Shown here: in pieces, positions 26,013-35,113 of the stretch | Position numbering within the stretch: the stretch's first letter is position 1 | Layout: the number at the start of each line of letters is the position of its first letter | Origin: Actinokineospora alba | GTDB taxonomy: Bacteria > Actinomycetota > Actinomycetes > Mycobacteriales > Pseudonocardiaceae | Reading direction: 5' to 3' | Assembly (NCBI RefSeq): GCF_004362515.1 | Contig: NZ_SNXU01000001.1 | Coordinates: 2,976,001-3,040,000 of the forward strand | Length of the DNA: 64,000 bases | Program-made: the position numbers and the translations under genes | The notes under the pieces: generated by a model | Told to the model about the DNA's origin: nothing | Seen by the model: the letters and a program-made list of their open reading frames with translations, nothing else | The model's database searches: none

Positions 26013-26606
26013 GTGACGGAAAAGGTACTAGCCAGCGGGGTTCGCCGGACAACGGTGAACTCCCTGTTGGGCCTCGCGATAGCGGCGGTGGCCGGCTGTG
26101 GTCCCGGCGCGGCGAACCCGTCGCCCGGCACAACCCCACCGGCCGGGCAAACACAGACCTCGGCGCCTCCGATCATCATGTTGTCCATTGTGGACAAGGC
26201 CAAGCAGGACGCGCTCATCGCCTATCGGGGCATGTGGAAGGACTTCGTCGCGGCCGGGACCACCTCGGACTGGCAGTCGCCGACGCTGGGTCGGTATGCG
26301 ACGGGGGTCGCGCTGACGAACATGTCACGGTCGTTGTACGCCGATCACGCCAACGGCTTGGTGACCAAGGGCGAACCCACCTACGAGCCTGCAGTGTCCT
26401 CTGTCGAGCCTTCCGACAACCCGAACAAGATCGTGATCACGGACTGCTCCGACGATTCGCGCTGGTTGAAGTACAAGGCCGCCACCGGGCAACTCGCCAA
26501 CGACACTCCGGGCGGCCGACACCTCATCAACGCCATCGTCCTGAAGCAGGCGGACGGATCATGGAAGGTGTCGGAGTACGGCGTCCACGAGGCGGGGACA
26601 TGCTGA
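26013..26606 (+). CDS. Putative lipoprotein, first gene of the Tad-type operon
   Basis: 197 residues. A basic start, a hydrophobic segment (VNSLLGLAIAAVAGC) and a lipobox-like AVAGC near residue 29 indicate export and lipidation. The Pro/Thr-rich spacer is followed by a domain of about 150 residues (AYRGMWKDFVAAGTTSDWQSP, ending in HEAGTC) of the NTF2-like general shape seen in the same position in Streptomyces pilus/conjugation operons. GTG 26013 has AGGGGG 6 bases before it. Its stop overlaps the next ATG. Confidence 0.7.
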   Translation: MTEKVLASGVRRTTVNSLLGLAIAAVAGCGPGAANPSPGTTPPAGQTQTSAPPIIMLSIVDKAKQDALIAYRGMWKDFVAAGTTSDWQSPTLGRYATGVALTNMSRSLYADHANGLVTKGEPTYEPAVSSVEPSDNPNKIVITDCSDDSRWLKYKAATGQLANDTPGGRHLINAIVLKQADGSWKVSEYGVHEAGTC

Positions 26607-27643
26607 GACTACGAAGCGTCTCGATCGTGACAGGACTGGTGGTAGTCGGCGGCATATGCGGTGTGGCTCCGGCGTTTGCTGACGGCGGCTATGGCAACAC
26701 CACTTGCAACCAAATGCCAGCCCCAGTCTGTGACCTCGGCGCGGGCAAGGGCGGCGGAGACAGCAAGCCGGGTAATACAGCGGGCAAGGGCAACCAGGTG
26801 CCGGACCGTCCGGGCTCGGGCGACTCTGGCAATGGCCAGCGCGGCACCGGGGACGTGATCATCGGCGGCGACTCGAACCTGGCGAGCTGCTCCTACGTCA
26901 AGAGCGACTACCAGCCGCCGTCGGACGGGGTGGTCACGATCGCCTTCACCAAGCCGCTGGACACGGGCGGCGGCGTGCAACCGGCTGTCTTCACGCGCCC
27001 GGTGGCGGGTGGTGTGGTGGCGGCTCGCGCTGCGGCCCAGCCGGTGCCGGGTCAGCCGGGTGCGTGGTACCTGTGGAAGTGCTCGACAGCGGGTGTCGCT
27101 GACGGGTTGTTCCGGCCGCCGGTATGGATCGCCGACGGCCAGCAGCCGGGTGCGGCGCTGTTGCCCTCGCCCGCCGAGTTGGCGGCGATGGCGCGCAAGC
27201 AGTTGCGACTGCCGACGCCGACGATCGCGGCGAATCCCGCCGCGGACCAGTTGGTGAATCTGCCGACCTGGATGTGGCTGTCAAGCGGGTGGGGGCTGGT
27301 GTCGGCGACCGCTGCGGTGCCGGGCGTGTCGGTCACTGCGGTCGCGAGGCCGACCTCGGTCACGTGGGCGATGGGGGACGGCGGCACGGTCACCTGCAGC
27401 GGCGCGGGGACCGCGTTCCGTTCGGGCACGGACCCGAAGTCGCCCTCGCCGGATTGCGGTCACACCTATCGCCACTCGTCGGCCGGCCAGCCCGGCCAGA
27501 AGTACCCGGTGGCCGCGAGAGTGCATTGGACGGTTAATTGGTCCGGCGCGGGTCAATCCGGGACCTTCCCGGACCTGACCACGACTGGCAACGCGGCTTT
27601 CACGGTCGCGGAGTCCCAAGCCCTGAATAACGGCGGCGGCTGA
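26600..27643 (+). CDS. Secreted protein of the Tad-type operon
   Basis: 347 residues. Signal peptide MLRLRSVSIVTGLVVVGGICGVAPAFA is followed by a Gly-rich, low-complexity stretch and then a beta-rich domain (SVTAVARPTSVTWAMGDGGTVTC resembles a PKD-like strand pattern). Proteins of this layout are often mislabelled ATP/GTP-binding in actinomycete genomes; no nucleotide site is visible here. ATG 26600 overlaps the stop of the lipoprotein gene. Likely an exported component or substrate of the pilus-like machine. Confidence 0.72.
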   Translation: MLRLRSVSIVTGLVVVGGICGVAPAFADGGYGNTTCNQMPAPVCDLGAGKGGGDSKPGNTAGKGNQVPDRPGSGDSGNGQRGTGDVIIGGDSNLASCSYVKSDYQPPSDGVVTIAFTKPLDTGGGVQPAVFTRPVAGGVVAARAAAQPVPGQPGAWYLWKCSTAGVADGLFRPPVWIADGQQPGAALLPSPAELAAMARKQLRLPTPTIAANPAADQLVNLPTWMWLSSGWGLVSATAAVPGVSVTAVARPTSVTWAMGDGGTVTCSGAGTAFRSGTDPKSPSPDCGHTYRHSSAGQPGQKYPVAARVHWTVNWSGAGQSGTFPDLTTTGNAAFTVAESQALNNGGG

Positions 27644-27657
27644 CCCGCTTTCGCGGG
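27644..27657 (+). terminator. Short hairpin after the secreted protein gene
   Basis: CCCGC and GCGGG separated by four bases directly after the stop. The stem is short and no T-run follows, so this may be a weak terminator or attenuator inside the operon. Confidence 0.3.
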
Positions 27658-27764
27658 CATCACGTTCCCCTTCACAACACAACACGAACACCACCACGAT
27701 CCACCGCTCGCTGAAACCCTCGGCGACGCGGCGCACTACCCCCATGCCTGGAGGAGGTATCGGC

Positions 27765-28472
27765 GTGAGCACCACCATCCCGACGGAGACGGACGGGCCC
27801 GTGAGGTCGGTGAACGGCTCGTGGGGCACCGATGGCCGCAAGCCCGCCTCGCGGCTGCGCGGAGCGGCACGGCGCCGCAGCCTTCCGCACCTGCTGCTCG
27901 GGGCGTTGCTCGTCCTGGCCTGCGCCGCTGCGTTCCTGTTGGTCTCGCTGAACACCGGGGACAAGCGGTCTGTGCTGGCGCTCGCGCGGCCGGTGTCGGT
28001 CGGGCAGGTGCTGGGCGTCCAGGACCTCAAGCAGGTCAGCGTCTCCGTCGGCCCCGGTGTGTCCGTTGTGGACGTGGGCCAGGCGGCCACCGTGGTGGGC
28101 AAGACATTGTCGACGAGCCTGCCCGCTGGGGCGTTGCTCACGCTGGAGTCGGTGAGCGGGGCCGGTGTCCCGGCGCCGGGGCAGGCGTTGGCGGCGCTGT
28201 CGCTGAAGTCCGGTCAGTTCCCGTCGGAGATCTCGCCCGGTGTGCGCGTGTCGGTGGTGTTCGTGCCCGGCCAGCCGGGCACGGGGCTCGCGAGTCCGCC
28301 TACCGCGGATGAGGCGACGGTGTGGCCGGCGGTGGTCACCAGCGTGACCAGCCCGCCGAACCAGCAGATCACCGTGGTGTCGGTGCAGGTGAGCGAGGCT
28401 GCTGCTCGGCAGGTCGCCGCGGTGCCCGCGGGGCAGCTCTCGATCGTGATGCTCGCGGCAGGGGGTCGATGA
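27765..28472 (+). CDS. SAF-domain protein, CpaB/RcpC-like
   Basis: 235 residues. One transmembrane helix (LPHLLLGALLVLACAAAFLLV) at about residues 36-58 follows a short cytoplasmic part. The exported part begins with the SAF domain (LALARPVSVGQVLGVQDLKQVSV), the fold of CpaB/RcpC proteins that assist Tad pilus assembly at the envelope. GTG 27765 is preferred to ATG 27744 because GGAGGAGG lies 8 bases before it. The stop overlaps the ATG of the ATPase gene. Confidence 0.8.
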   Translation: MSTTIPTETDGPVRSVNGSWGTDGRKPASRLRGAARRRSLPHLLLGALLVLACAAAFLLVSLNTGDKRSVLALARPVSVGQVLGVQDLKQVSVSVGPGVSVVDVGQAATVVGKTLSTSLPAGALLTLESVSGAGVPAPGQALAALSLKSGQFPSEISPGVRVSVVFVPGQPGTGLASPPTADEATVWPAVVTSVTSPPNQQITVVSVQVSEAAARQVAAVPAGQLSIVMLAAGGR

Positions 28473-29401
28473 TGTTGATCGCCGTTGTGAGCGTCAAGGG
28501 TTCGCCGGGGGTGACCACCTTCTGCACTGCTCTGGCCGCGCGGTGGCCGGACCCGGTGCGCACCGCGTTGGTGGAGGCCGACCCGTCCGGCGGGGATATC
28601 GGGATCCGGTTCTCGATGGAGTCGACGCCCGGTTTGGTGAGTCTGGCGGCTGCTGCCCGCCGCAACGAGGACCCGGATCTGCTGTGGCAGCAAGCGCAAA
28701 CCCTGCCCGGTGGGCTGGCGGTGGTGTCCGCTCCATCGGATGCTGACCGCGCGCGGGCCGCGTTGTCCGCGCTGGCTGAGGCCGACCCGCCCAGCGGGGC
28801 GAGCATCTTGCGCACGGCCGCGAACACGCCGGGCAGCGTGGTGATCGCCGATTGCGGTCGGATCGACGCAGGATCGGCCGCGTTGCCGATCGTGCGCTGC
28901 GCCGACGTGTTGATCCTGTTGACCCGAGCCCACGCCGACGACCTCGCCCACCTGGCCCGTCGGCTGCCGGTGATCGGCCGCTGGACCCCGCATCCGGAGA
29001 TGCTGCTGGTGGGCGAGGGCTACTCACCGACGGACGTGGCCCGCGAACTCGGTGTGCGACCGCTCGGGCGGATACCGGACGACCCGCGCGGCGCGGCCGT
29101 GCTGTGCGGACGGACGGCCAGAACCTCGCGGTGGCGCCGCGGCGGACCGACGCACTCCGCGCTCGGCCAGGTCGCGCACAAGGTCGCCGAGGCGATCCTC
29201 GCGCGGCAAGCACCTGCACCCGTCGCGCCGGGCCAGGGGCGTGCCGAGGACGAGCCGGTGCCGATCTTGCGGGCCGTGCCCGGCGTGCCCGCCACCGCGG
29301 TGGCGGCAGGCGGCCTGCGGCTCGCGCCATCACCGCAGCAACCGCACCCCGATGCGGTTCCTGGCGGCAACGGCAGCTCGAGTGGAGGGCAGGCATCGTG
29401 A
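28469..29401 (+). CDS. TadZ/MinD-like ATPase
   Basis: 310 residues. MMLIAVVSVKGSPGVTTFC is a deviant Walker A of the ParA/MinD group (KGSPGVTT), with VEADPSGGDIG as the switch region and VVIADCGRIDAGS as Walker B. The C-terminal 80 residues are a proline-rich tail. TadZ-like proteins place Tad pilus components at a cell site. ATG 28469 overlaps the SAF gene and GTG 29398 overlaps its end, so it is cotranslated with the operon. Confidence 0.82.
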   Translation: MMLIAVVSVKGSPGVTTFCTALAARWPDPVRTALVEADPSGGDIGIRFSMESTPGLVSLAAAARRNEDPDLLWQQAQTLPGGLAVVSAPSDADRARAALSALAEADPPSGASILRTAANTPGSVVIADCGRIDAGSAALPIVRCADVLILLTRAHADDLAHLARRLPVIGRWTPHPEMLLVGEGYSPTDVARELGVRPLGRIPDDPRGAAVLCGRTARTSRWRRGGPTHSALGQVAHKVAEAILARQAPAPVAPGQGRAEDEPVPILRAVPGVPATAVAAGGLRLAPSPQQPHPDAVPGGNGSSSGGQAS

Positions 29402-30825
29402 CCGATCAGACCAACGGCTACCCGCCGCCCGTCCCGCTGCTGCCCCACCACCGGCCAGAACCCGCCCCGTCTGGTAGCGGCGAACCCCCGCGGAACTCGG
29501 AGGCTGTGGGGCGGTTGCGTCAGCACCTGCGCGACACGCTCGGCGCCGAGCTGCCGCAGCGGGTGGAAGCCCAGGAACGTCGCACGGGGGCGGCGGTCAC
29601 CAGGGAGGCCCGCCGCGAGTTGGCGCGGGTGATCCTGGACGGGGCGGTCGCCGCGCACAGCGAGGCCGAGCTGATGAACGACCGCCCGTTGGTCGGTCGC
29701 GACATCGAGCAGCGGGTGATCACCGAGGTGGTCAACGAGTTGTTCGGCTTGGCGGGCCTGCAGCCGTTGTTGGACGACCTGAGCGTGGAGACGATCAACG
29801 CCAATCGCTTCGACCGGGTGTTCGTCCAGTACAACGACGGTCGCCGCGCGCAGGTCGCGCCGATCGCGGCGACGAACGAGGAACTGACCGACCTGGTCCG
29901 GCTGCTCGCCGCGCGCGCGTCGAGCCAGGAACGGCGTTTCGACCACGGCAGCCCGGCGGTCAACCTTCAGCTCCCTGGCGGGGAACGGCTGTTCGCGGTG
30001 ATGGGCCTGACCGCGGGCGGGGTGACGGCGCTGTCGATCCGCCGCCACGGCTACCTCACTGTGACGCTGCCGGAGTTGCGGGCTCGCGGCACGATCGACC
30101 CCGGTCTGGAGCAGTTCCTGCGCGCGATGGTCCGCGCGCGGAAGAACATCCTGATCACCGGCGGCACCGGCGCGGGCAAGACCACCCTGCTCCGCGCGCT
30201 CGCGTCGGAGATGGACCCGATGGAGCGCATCGTGACCATCGAGGACGCCTTCGAACTCGGCCTGGAACTCGACCCCGAGATCCACGCCGACGTGACCGCC
30301 TTCCAAGCACGCGAGGCCAATGTGGAGGGCGAGGGCGCGATCTCCCAGGCCGAGCTGGTCCGCTACGGGCTGCGCATGAGCCCGGACCGGGTGATTGTCG
30401 GCGAGGTCCGCGGCCCGGAGCTGGTGCCGATGCTCAACGCGATGAGCCAGGGCAACGACGGCTCGATGGCGACGTTGCACGCCTCGTCGTCACGGATCGC
30501 GTTCACGAGGTTGGCCTCCTACGCCGCCCAAGGCCCGGAGAGGCTGACTCTGGAAGCCACGAACCTGATGGTCGCCTCGGCGGTGCACTTCGTCGTGCAT
30601 CTGGCCCGCGGGCTGGATCGCGCCACCCGCGTGGTGTCCTCGATCCGCGAGGTCGTCGGCGCCGACGGCCCCCAGATCGTCAGCAACGAGGTCTACCGTC
30701 CCGGCACCGACCGGCGTGCCCGGCCGGTCGCGGGAGCGCTGCGCACCGACACCCTCGACGATCTCATCGACGTCGGGTTCCACCCCGACGTCCTGGAGGA
30801 ACCCGACGGCTGGTGGCACCAATGA
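29398..30825 (+). CDS. Secretion ATPase TadA/CpaF
   Basis: 475 residues, cytoplasmic, GSPII/VirB11-type hexameric ATPase that powers pilin assembly. N-terminal domain with EVVNELFGLAGLQPLLDD; Walker A GGTGAGKTT near 256-264; VTIEDAFELGLE (Asp box); DRVIVGEVRGPELVPML (Walker B) and GNDGSMATLHASS (His box). All motifs are intact. GTG overlaps the previous stop and the end overlaps the TadB gene. Confidence 0.92.
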   Translation: MTDQTNGYPPPVPLLPHHRPEPAPSGSGEPPRNSEAVGRLRQHLRDTLGAELPQRVEAQERRTGAAVTREARRELARVILDGAVAAHSEAELMNDRPLVGRDIEQRVITEVVNELFGLAGLQPLLDDLSVETINANRFDRVFVQYNDGRRAQVAPIAATNEELTDLVRLLAARASSQERRFDHGSPAVNLQLPGGERLFAVMGLTAGGVTALSIRRHGYLTVTLPELRARGTIDPGLEQFLRAMVRARKNILITGGTGAGKTTLLRALASEMDPMERIVTIEDAFELGLELDPEIHADVTAFQAREANVEGEGAISQAELVRYGLRMSPDRVIVGEVRGPELVPMLNAMSQGNDGSMATLHASSSRIAFTRLASYAAQGPERLTLEATNLMVASAVHFVVHLARGLDRATRVVSSIREVVGADGPQIVSNEVYRPGTDRRARPVAGALRTDTLDDLIDVGFHPDVLEEPDGWWHQ

Positions 30826-31754
30826 CCGCCGCGGCCACCACGATCGGCGCCACCCCCGCCCTGTCCGCCCTGCTCGGCCTCGGCGTCGGTGTCGGGCTCC
30901 TCCTGGTCATCACCGGGTGGCGCGGACGCGACCCGAACCAGCCGGGGTGGCTCAGCCGCACACGAACCCGCCGCACACAGACCGCCCAAGGCGATCAGCG
31001 CCGGGCGGTGCGAATCGGGGCGGCGGTCGCGGTCGGCGTGCTGACCGGGGTGACTACGGGCTGGGTCGTCGGCGCGGTGCTGGCCGGGCTCGCGGTCTGG
31101 GCGCTGCCCCGCATCCTGGGCCGAGACCCTGAACATGCCCGCCGTATCGCCAGGATCGAGGCGATCGCGACCTGGACCGAAATGCTGCGCGACACCCTGT
31201 CCGCGGCGGCCGGACTGGAGCAGGCGATCCTCGCGACCGCACCGCTGGCGCCGACGGCCATCCGCGGCGAGATCACCGACCTCGCCGCCCGGATCGAGCA
31301 CGGAGACCGCCTTGCGCCCTCGTTGCGCGCGCTGGCCGACCAACTCGCCGACCCCACCGGCGACCTGGTGATCGCCGCCCTCGCGCTCGCCGCCGAACAA
31401 CAGGCCCGGCAACTGGCCGACCTGCTCGCCTCACTGGCCCAATCCGCCCGCGAACAAGCCTCCATGCGGATGCGCGTCGAAGCCGGACGAACCCGAACCC
31501 GCACCAGCGTCCGGGTCATCGTCGGCACCACGCTGTCCTTCGCCCTCGCGGTGGTGGTCCTCAACCGGGCTTACCTCGCCGCCTACGACGGCGTCACCGG
31601 ACAGCTGGTTCTGCTCGGCATCGGTGTCCTCTTCGGACTCGGGTTCGCCTGGCTCGCGCGCATCGCCACCGTTGCCCAGCCCGACCGTTTCCTGTCCCCG
31701 ACCAGCAACACCACCACGGCACAGGCCGCGCTGGTCGCCGGAAGGCGGGAGTGA
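30822..31754 (+). CDS. Inner-membrane platform protein TadB
   Basis: 310 residues. Two N-terminal hydrophobic regions (LLGLGVGVGLLLVI and AVAVGVLTGVTTGWVVGAVLAGLAVWAL), a central helical type II secretion F domain (ATWTEMLRDTLSAAAGLEQA; GDLVIAALALAAEQQARQLA), then two C-terminal transmembrane helices (VIVGTTLSFALAVVVL, LVLLGIGVLFGLGFAWL). This is the order of Tad-type GspF proteins that form the pilus platform with TadC. ATGA overlap with tadA. Confidence 0.86.
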   Translation: MTAAATTIGATPALSALLGLGVGVGLLLVITGWRGRDPNQPGWLSRTRTRRTQTAQGDQRRAVRIGAAVAVGVLTGVTTGWVVGAVLAGLAVWALPRILGRDPEHARRIARIEAIATWTEMLRDTLSAAAGLEQAILATAPLAPTAIRGEITDLAARIEHGDRLAPSLRALADQLADPTGDLVIAALALAAEQQARQLADLLASLAQSAREQASMRMRVEAGRTRTRTSVRVIVGTTLSFALAVVVLNRAYLAAYDGVTGQLVLLGIGVLFGLGFAWLARIATVAQPDRFLSPTSNTTTAQAALVAGRRE

Positions 31755-31757
31755 GAC

Positions 31758-32660
31758 GTGACCAGTGTGATCACCGCCCTCATGCTCGGCGCCGGATTCG
31801 GCGTCGGCGTGTGGGCGCTGGCGGCGTGGCTGATCCCGCCCCGCCCCGCGCTCGGCGCGGTCCTGGCACGCAGCACCACACCACACCCACCCACGCCGAT
31901 CCTGGCCGCCGAGGACACCGGCTGGGCCGCCAGGATCGGCCACCCCGCCGTCGCCCCGCTGCGCGCGCTGGGCCTGCCCGGACAACGGCTGACCCGCGAC
32001 CTGGCCGTCATCGGCCGCCCGGTCGCCACCCACCTCGCCGAGAAAGCGACCCTGGCCATCGGCGGGCTGCTCGCGCCGGTGCTGCTGCAACTGCTGCTCA
32101 CCCTGGCCGGCCTGCCGCTGGGTGTGGAGTTCCCGATCATCTCCGGGCTCGTCCTCGCGGTCGCCGGGTTCGTGCTGCCCGACCTGCGGGCACGTTCCGA
32201 GGCAGCGAAGCTGCGCACCGGGTTCAGGCACGCGTTGTCGGCGTACCTGGACCTGGTGTGGATCACCCTGGCCGGTGGCGCGGGAGTGGACAGCGCGTTG
32301 AACGATTCCGCCGCCATCGGCCAAGGATGGGCTGTCGAGCAGATCCGCCGCGCCCTGGACGCCGCCCGCCTCATGCGCACCACGCCGTGGGCCACGCTGC
32401 GCCAACTCGGAGAGGAACTCGACGTCACCGAGTTGGCCGAGCTCGCCGCGTCGGTGAGCCTGGCCGGCACGGAAGGCGCGAAGGTCCGGGCCTCGCTCGC
32501 CGCGAAAGCCGGCGCGCTGCGGACCCACCAGCTCACCGACGCCGAAGGCGACGCCCAAGCCGCCACGGAGCGCATGTCGCTTCCGGTCATGGTGCTGTTC
32601 CTGGGCTTCCTCGTCTTCATCGGCTACCCCGCACTCTCCCAAGTCCTCAATGGACTGTGA
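31758..32660 (+). CDS. Inner-membrane platform protein TadC
   Basis: 300 residues. One N-terminal helix, two central helices (LAIGGLLAPVLLQLLLTLAG, FPIISGLVLAVAGFVLPDL), the cytoplasmic GspF-like domain (FRHALSAYLDLVWITLAGGAG, ALDAARLMRTTPWATLRQLG) and a final helix (VMVLFLGFLVFIGYPAL). It starts 3 bases after the TadB stop with GTG. Partner of TadB. Confidence 0.86.
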   Translation: MTSVITALMLGAGFGVGVWALAAWLIPPRPALGAVLARSTTPHPPTPILAAEDTGWAARIGHPAVAPLRALGLPGQRLTRDLAVIGRPVATHLAEKATLAIGGLLAPVLLQLLLTLAGLPLGVEFPIISGLVLAVAGFVLPDLRARSEAAKLRTGFRHALSAYLDLVWITLAGGAGVDSALNDSAAIGQGWAVEQIRRALDAARLMRTTPWATLRQLGEELDVTELAELAASVSLAGTEGAKVRASLAAKAGALRTHQLTDAEGDAQAATERMSLPVMVLFLGFLVFIGYPALSQVLNGL

Positions 32661-32719
32661 GAAGCCCATGGGGTTCACCGATTCCGACGCCACGAGGCGC
32701 ACACCGAAAGGAGGACACA

Positions 32720-32911
32720 ATGCTCGACCCTCATCTGACGGCATTGTGGGCGGCGCTGAAAGGCCGGTGGGAGAAACTCCACCAGCAGCCCGACGCCGGG
32801 TACTCGACCGAGACGGTCCTGGTGACCGCGCTGCTCGTGGTGGCCGCGCTCGCGGTCATCGCGATCATCGTGGCCAAGGTCGTCACAAAAGCCAACGGCA
32901 TCACCTTCTAG
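32720..32911 (+). CDS. Flp-like small pilin
   Basis: 63 residues. A charged start of about 28 residues (with DAGYSTETVL, which contains an E at the expected position of prepilin processing sites) precedes one hydrophobic helix (VLVTALLVVAALAVIAIIVA) and a short tail. This is the typical size and layout of Flp/Tad pilins. AAAGGAGG is 7 bases before ATG 32720. Best candidate for the major subunit assembled by TadA/B/C. Confidence 0.78.
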   Translation: MLDPHLTALWAALKGRWEKLHQQPDAGYSTETVLVTALLVVAALAVIAIIVAKVVTKANGITF

Positions 32912-32913
32912 CC

Positions 32914-33369
32914 GTGACCAGGCCACACGAGGCGCGACCATGCCGACGCGGGCGGGCGCATAGGTGCCGCCGTCTGCGGGAGCTGCTGCGCGGCGAACGC
33001 GGCGCGGTCAGCGCCGAGCTGGTCGTCGCCACGCCGCTGTTGTTGTTGATGCTGCTGGCGATCGTGCAGCTCGCCCTGTGGTCGCACGCCACGCATATCG
33101 CGCAAGCCGCTGCCTCCCAAGGGCTCGCCGTCGCGCGAGCCCAGAGCGGCACGGCGGCCGCGGGTAGTGCCAGTGCGCAGCAGATGCTCGACCAACTCGC
33201 CCGCGGCCCGCTGACCGGCGCCGCCGTGGCCACCGACCGCACCACGACCACCGTGTCGATCCGAATCACCGGGACCGCCACCTCGGTGATCCCGTTCCTG
33301 AGCCTGCCCGTCCACGCCGAGGCCGTCGGACCGGTCGAGCGTTGGGTACCGGACCTGGCGGGCGGGTGA
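32914..33369 (+). CDS. TadE-like pseudopilin
   Basis: 151 residues. A basic cytoplasmic start of about 30 residues, then GAVSAELVVATPLLLLMLLA, which is the TadE signature (SAE followed by a hydrophobic helix), and a beta-rich extracytoplasmic part. GTG 32914 starts 2 bases after the pilin stop. The stop overlaps the next GTG (GTGA). Likely minor pilin. Confidence 0.78.
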   Translation: MTRPHEARPCRRGRAHRCRRLRELLRGERGAVSAELVVATPLLLLMLLAIVQLALWSHATHIAQAAASQGLAVARAQSGTAAAGSASAQQMLDQLARGPLTGAAVATDRTTTTVSIRITGTATSVIPFLSLPVHAEAVGPVERWVPDLAGG

Positions 33370-33944
33370 GCGCGATGACAACCACCCCATCCGCACCGAC
33401 CACGACACCGGGCCGCGCCGCCGCGTGCCCGCTGCGTGGCCCGGGACGGCCGCTGCGCGGCGAACGCCGTGCCTGCCGGTGGTGGGTGGCATGGTGGCGG
33501 GACGATCGGGGTTCCGTGGCCGCCGAAGTCACCATCGCCGCCCCGTTTCTGATCATGCTGCTGGTGTTCGTCGCCGTGGTCGTCCACCGCGGTGTCGACG
33601 CCAGGTTGCGGATCGAGGGCGCCGCGCACCAAGCCGCTCGCGCCGCCAGCATCCAACGCAGCCCCGCCACCGCCACGACGGCGGCCGAGTCCACCGCAAG
33701 CAGCTCGTTGTCCTCGGCCGGGGTGAGCTGTGCGTCTCTGACCGTGAACACCGCCGCCGCAGGGATGCGCCCCGGCGGCACGATCAGCGTGACCATCACC
33801 TGCACGGTGGACTTCGGCGACGCTCTGATCCTCGGCGTGCCCTCCAAGACCTTGTCCGCCACGGCGATCGAGCCGATCGACACCTGGCGTGCGGCCACCG
33901 GCGAGTTCACGAGCTTTGAGAGCCGAGTGGGGAATGGCCGATGA
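33366..33944 (+). CDS. Second TadE-like protein
   Basis: 192 residues. After a Thr/Pro/Arg-rich start comes RGSVAAEVTIAAPFLIMLLV, again the AE-hydrophobic TadE pattern, then an outer domain with two Cys (GVSCASLTV, SVTITCTVDF) that may pair. Start is GTG 33366 in the previous stop, or ATG 33375 in the same frame. Confidence 0.76.
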   Translation: MSAMTTTPSAPTTTPGRAAACPLRGPGRPLRGERRACRWWVAWWRDDRGSVAAEVTIAAPFLIMLLVFVAVVVHRGVDARLRIEGAAHQAARAASIQRSPATATTAAESTASSSLSSAGVSCASLTVNTAAAGMRPGGTISVTITCTVDFGDALILGVPSKTLSATAIEPIDTWRAATGEFTSFESRVGNGR

Positions 33945-33949
33945 ACCGC

Positions 33950-34483
33950 TCACAGCGTCGGTGCCGCGTCGAGGTAGTGCCGGACCTGCTGCCCGGTCAG
34001 TGTCCGGTGCTCCAGCAGTCCCGCCGCGATCTGGGCGACCTGCGGCCAGTATCGGTCGAGCAGGTCCTGCGCCATACCGGCCCACGGATCTGCCTGCCTG
34101 GCAGGGAGGCCGTAGGCGCGGCGAGCCTGCGCGATGAGCTGCAGGTCGTCGTGTCCACCGTGCAGGTAGGCGTCGAGCCTGACGTCGTCGGCGGTGATGC
34201 CCTCGCGGCGCAGCTCGATGTCACTGGTGGTGTCGAGGACGTGGCGGGCCTGGGCGAGCGGTCCGGCGTGCGCGACCACGGCGACCGTGGACAACTCCAC
34301 CGCGCGAGGCCGGACCGCGGTGAACCCGGCTCGTCCGGTGCCACGAGGGCGCAGGGTGACGTAGCGCAGCGACCGGCCCTGCAACACGTAGACGACCGCG
34401 TGACCAGCCTCGTGCCAGGCCGTCAAAGTGTCCTGGCTTGCCGACGGCGAGGGTCCTGCATCGGGCTTGGTCACGCTGCCCAT
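33950..34483 (-). CDS. HEAGH-type metallopeptidase-like protein, antisense in the Tad operon
   Basis: 177 residues, soluble. TLTAWHEAGHAVVYVLQGRSL carries the zincin motif HEAGH near residues 25-29, as in M41 (FtsH-like) or ImmA-like peptidases. The C-terminal half is helical (ARHVLDTTSDIELRREGITADD). There is no ATPase domain. It is transcribed against the Tad genes and fits between the second TadE and the TadG-like gene. ATG 34483 was chosen as it begins the coherent part; the frame is open to 34687. It may process a pilin or a regulator, or be an inserted gene. Confidence 0.7.
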   Translation of the reverse strand: MGSVTKPDAGPSPSASQDTLTAWHEAGHAVVYVLQGRSLRYVTLRPRGTGRAGFTAVRPRAVELSTVAVVAHAGPLAQARHVLDTTSDIELRREGITADDVRLDAYLHGGHDDLQLIAQARRAYGLPARQADPWAGMAQDLLDRYWPQVAQIAAGLLEHRTLTGQQVRHYLDAAPTL

Positions 34484-34590
34484 TCTGGCCACCCCGCCAC
34501 GGCACCGGTTCCCCAGCCTCACGGCGTATCGGTGTGCGGTCTGACGTGGTGGCGCGCTCAGGATGAGTTCACGGCCCACGGGGGTGGCTC

Positions 34591-35073
34591 GTGAACCGCG
34601 GCAGCCGCTACATGCGGCCGATCCGGTGGGCTCAGCAGTGGCGAGCCCGCCGAGCCGCGTACTGGCGGGCCGACGACGGCCGGGCAACCGTTTTCGTCTT
34701 GGTGCTCACCGTCGGGATCCTCGCGCTGGCCGGTCTGACCCTCGACGGTGGGTCGGCCTTGTCGAGCAAGGTCAAGGCCAACGGCCAGGCCGAGGCCGCA
34801 GCTCGCGCCGGCGCCCAGGCCATCGACCTGACCTCCTACCGCGAGACCGGCGCCCTGCACCTGGTGCCCACCCAGGCTGTTGCAGCCGCCCACAGCTACC
34901 TCGCCACCGTCGGCGCCGATGGGACGGTGACCGTGTCCGGCGACACCGTCACGGTCACCGTCACCGCGACCCACGGCACCCAGTTGCTGGGCCTGGTGGG
35001 GATCTCCAGTTTGACGGTGCACGGCACCGGGAGTGCCCACCCGCAACGCGGGGTGCTGACCATCGACCCATGA
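34591..35073 (+). CDS. TadG-like protein
   Basis: 160 residues. Basic start, then DDGRATVFVLVLTVGILALAGLTLDGG, the N-terminal helix pattern of TadG-type pilus proteins, and an exported beta-rich domain with AAARAGAQAIDLTSY and HGTQLLGLVGISSLTV. GTG 34591 follows GGGGG. It belongs to the same operon as the TadE-like genes although the antisense peptidase gene intervenes. Confidence 0.74.
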   Translation: MNRGSRYMRPIRWAQQWRARRAAYWRADDGRATVFVLVLTVGILALAGLTLDGGSALSSKVKANGQAEAAARAGAQAIDLTSYRETGALHLVPTQAVAAAHSYLATVGADGTVTVSGDTVTVTVTATHGTQLLGLVGISSLTVHGTGSAHPQRGVLTIDP

Positions 35074-35113
35074 CCACCCGAACCCGAGGCGTGTCAACGA
35101 CAAGGAGAGCAGG

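Noticed and set aside
31431..32744. Long minus-strand open frame (437 codons) across TadB/TadC
   Set aside because: It is the antisense shadow of well-supported TadB and TadC genes, with low-complexity Gly/Gln/Arg composition and no family resemblance.
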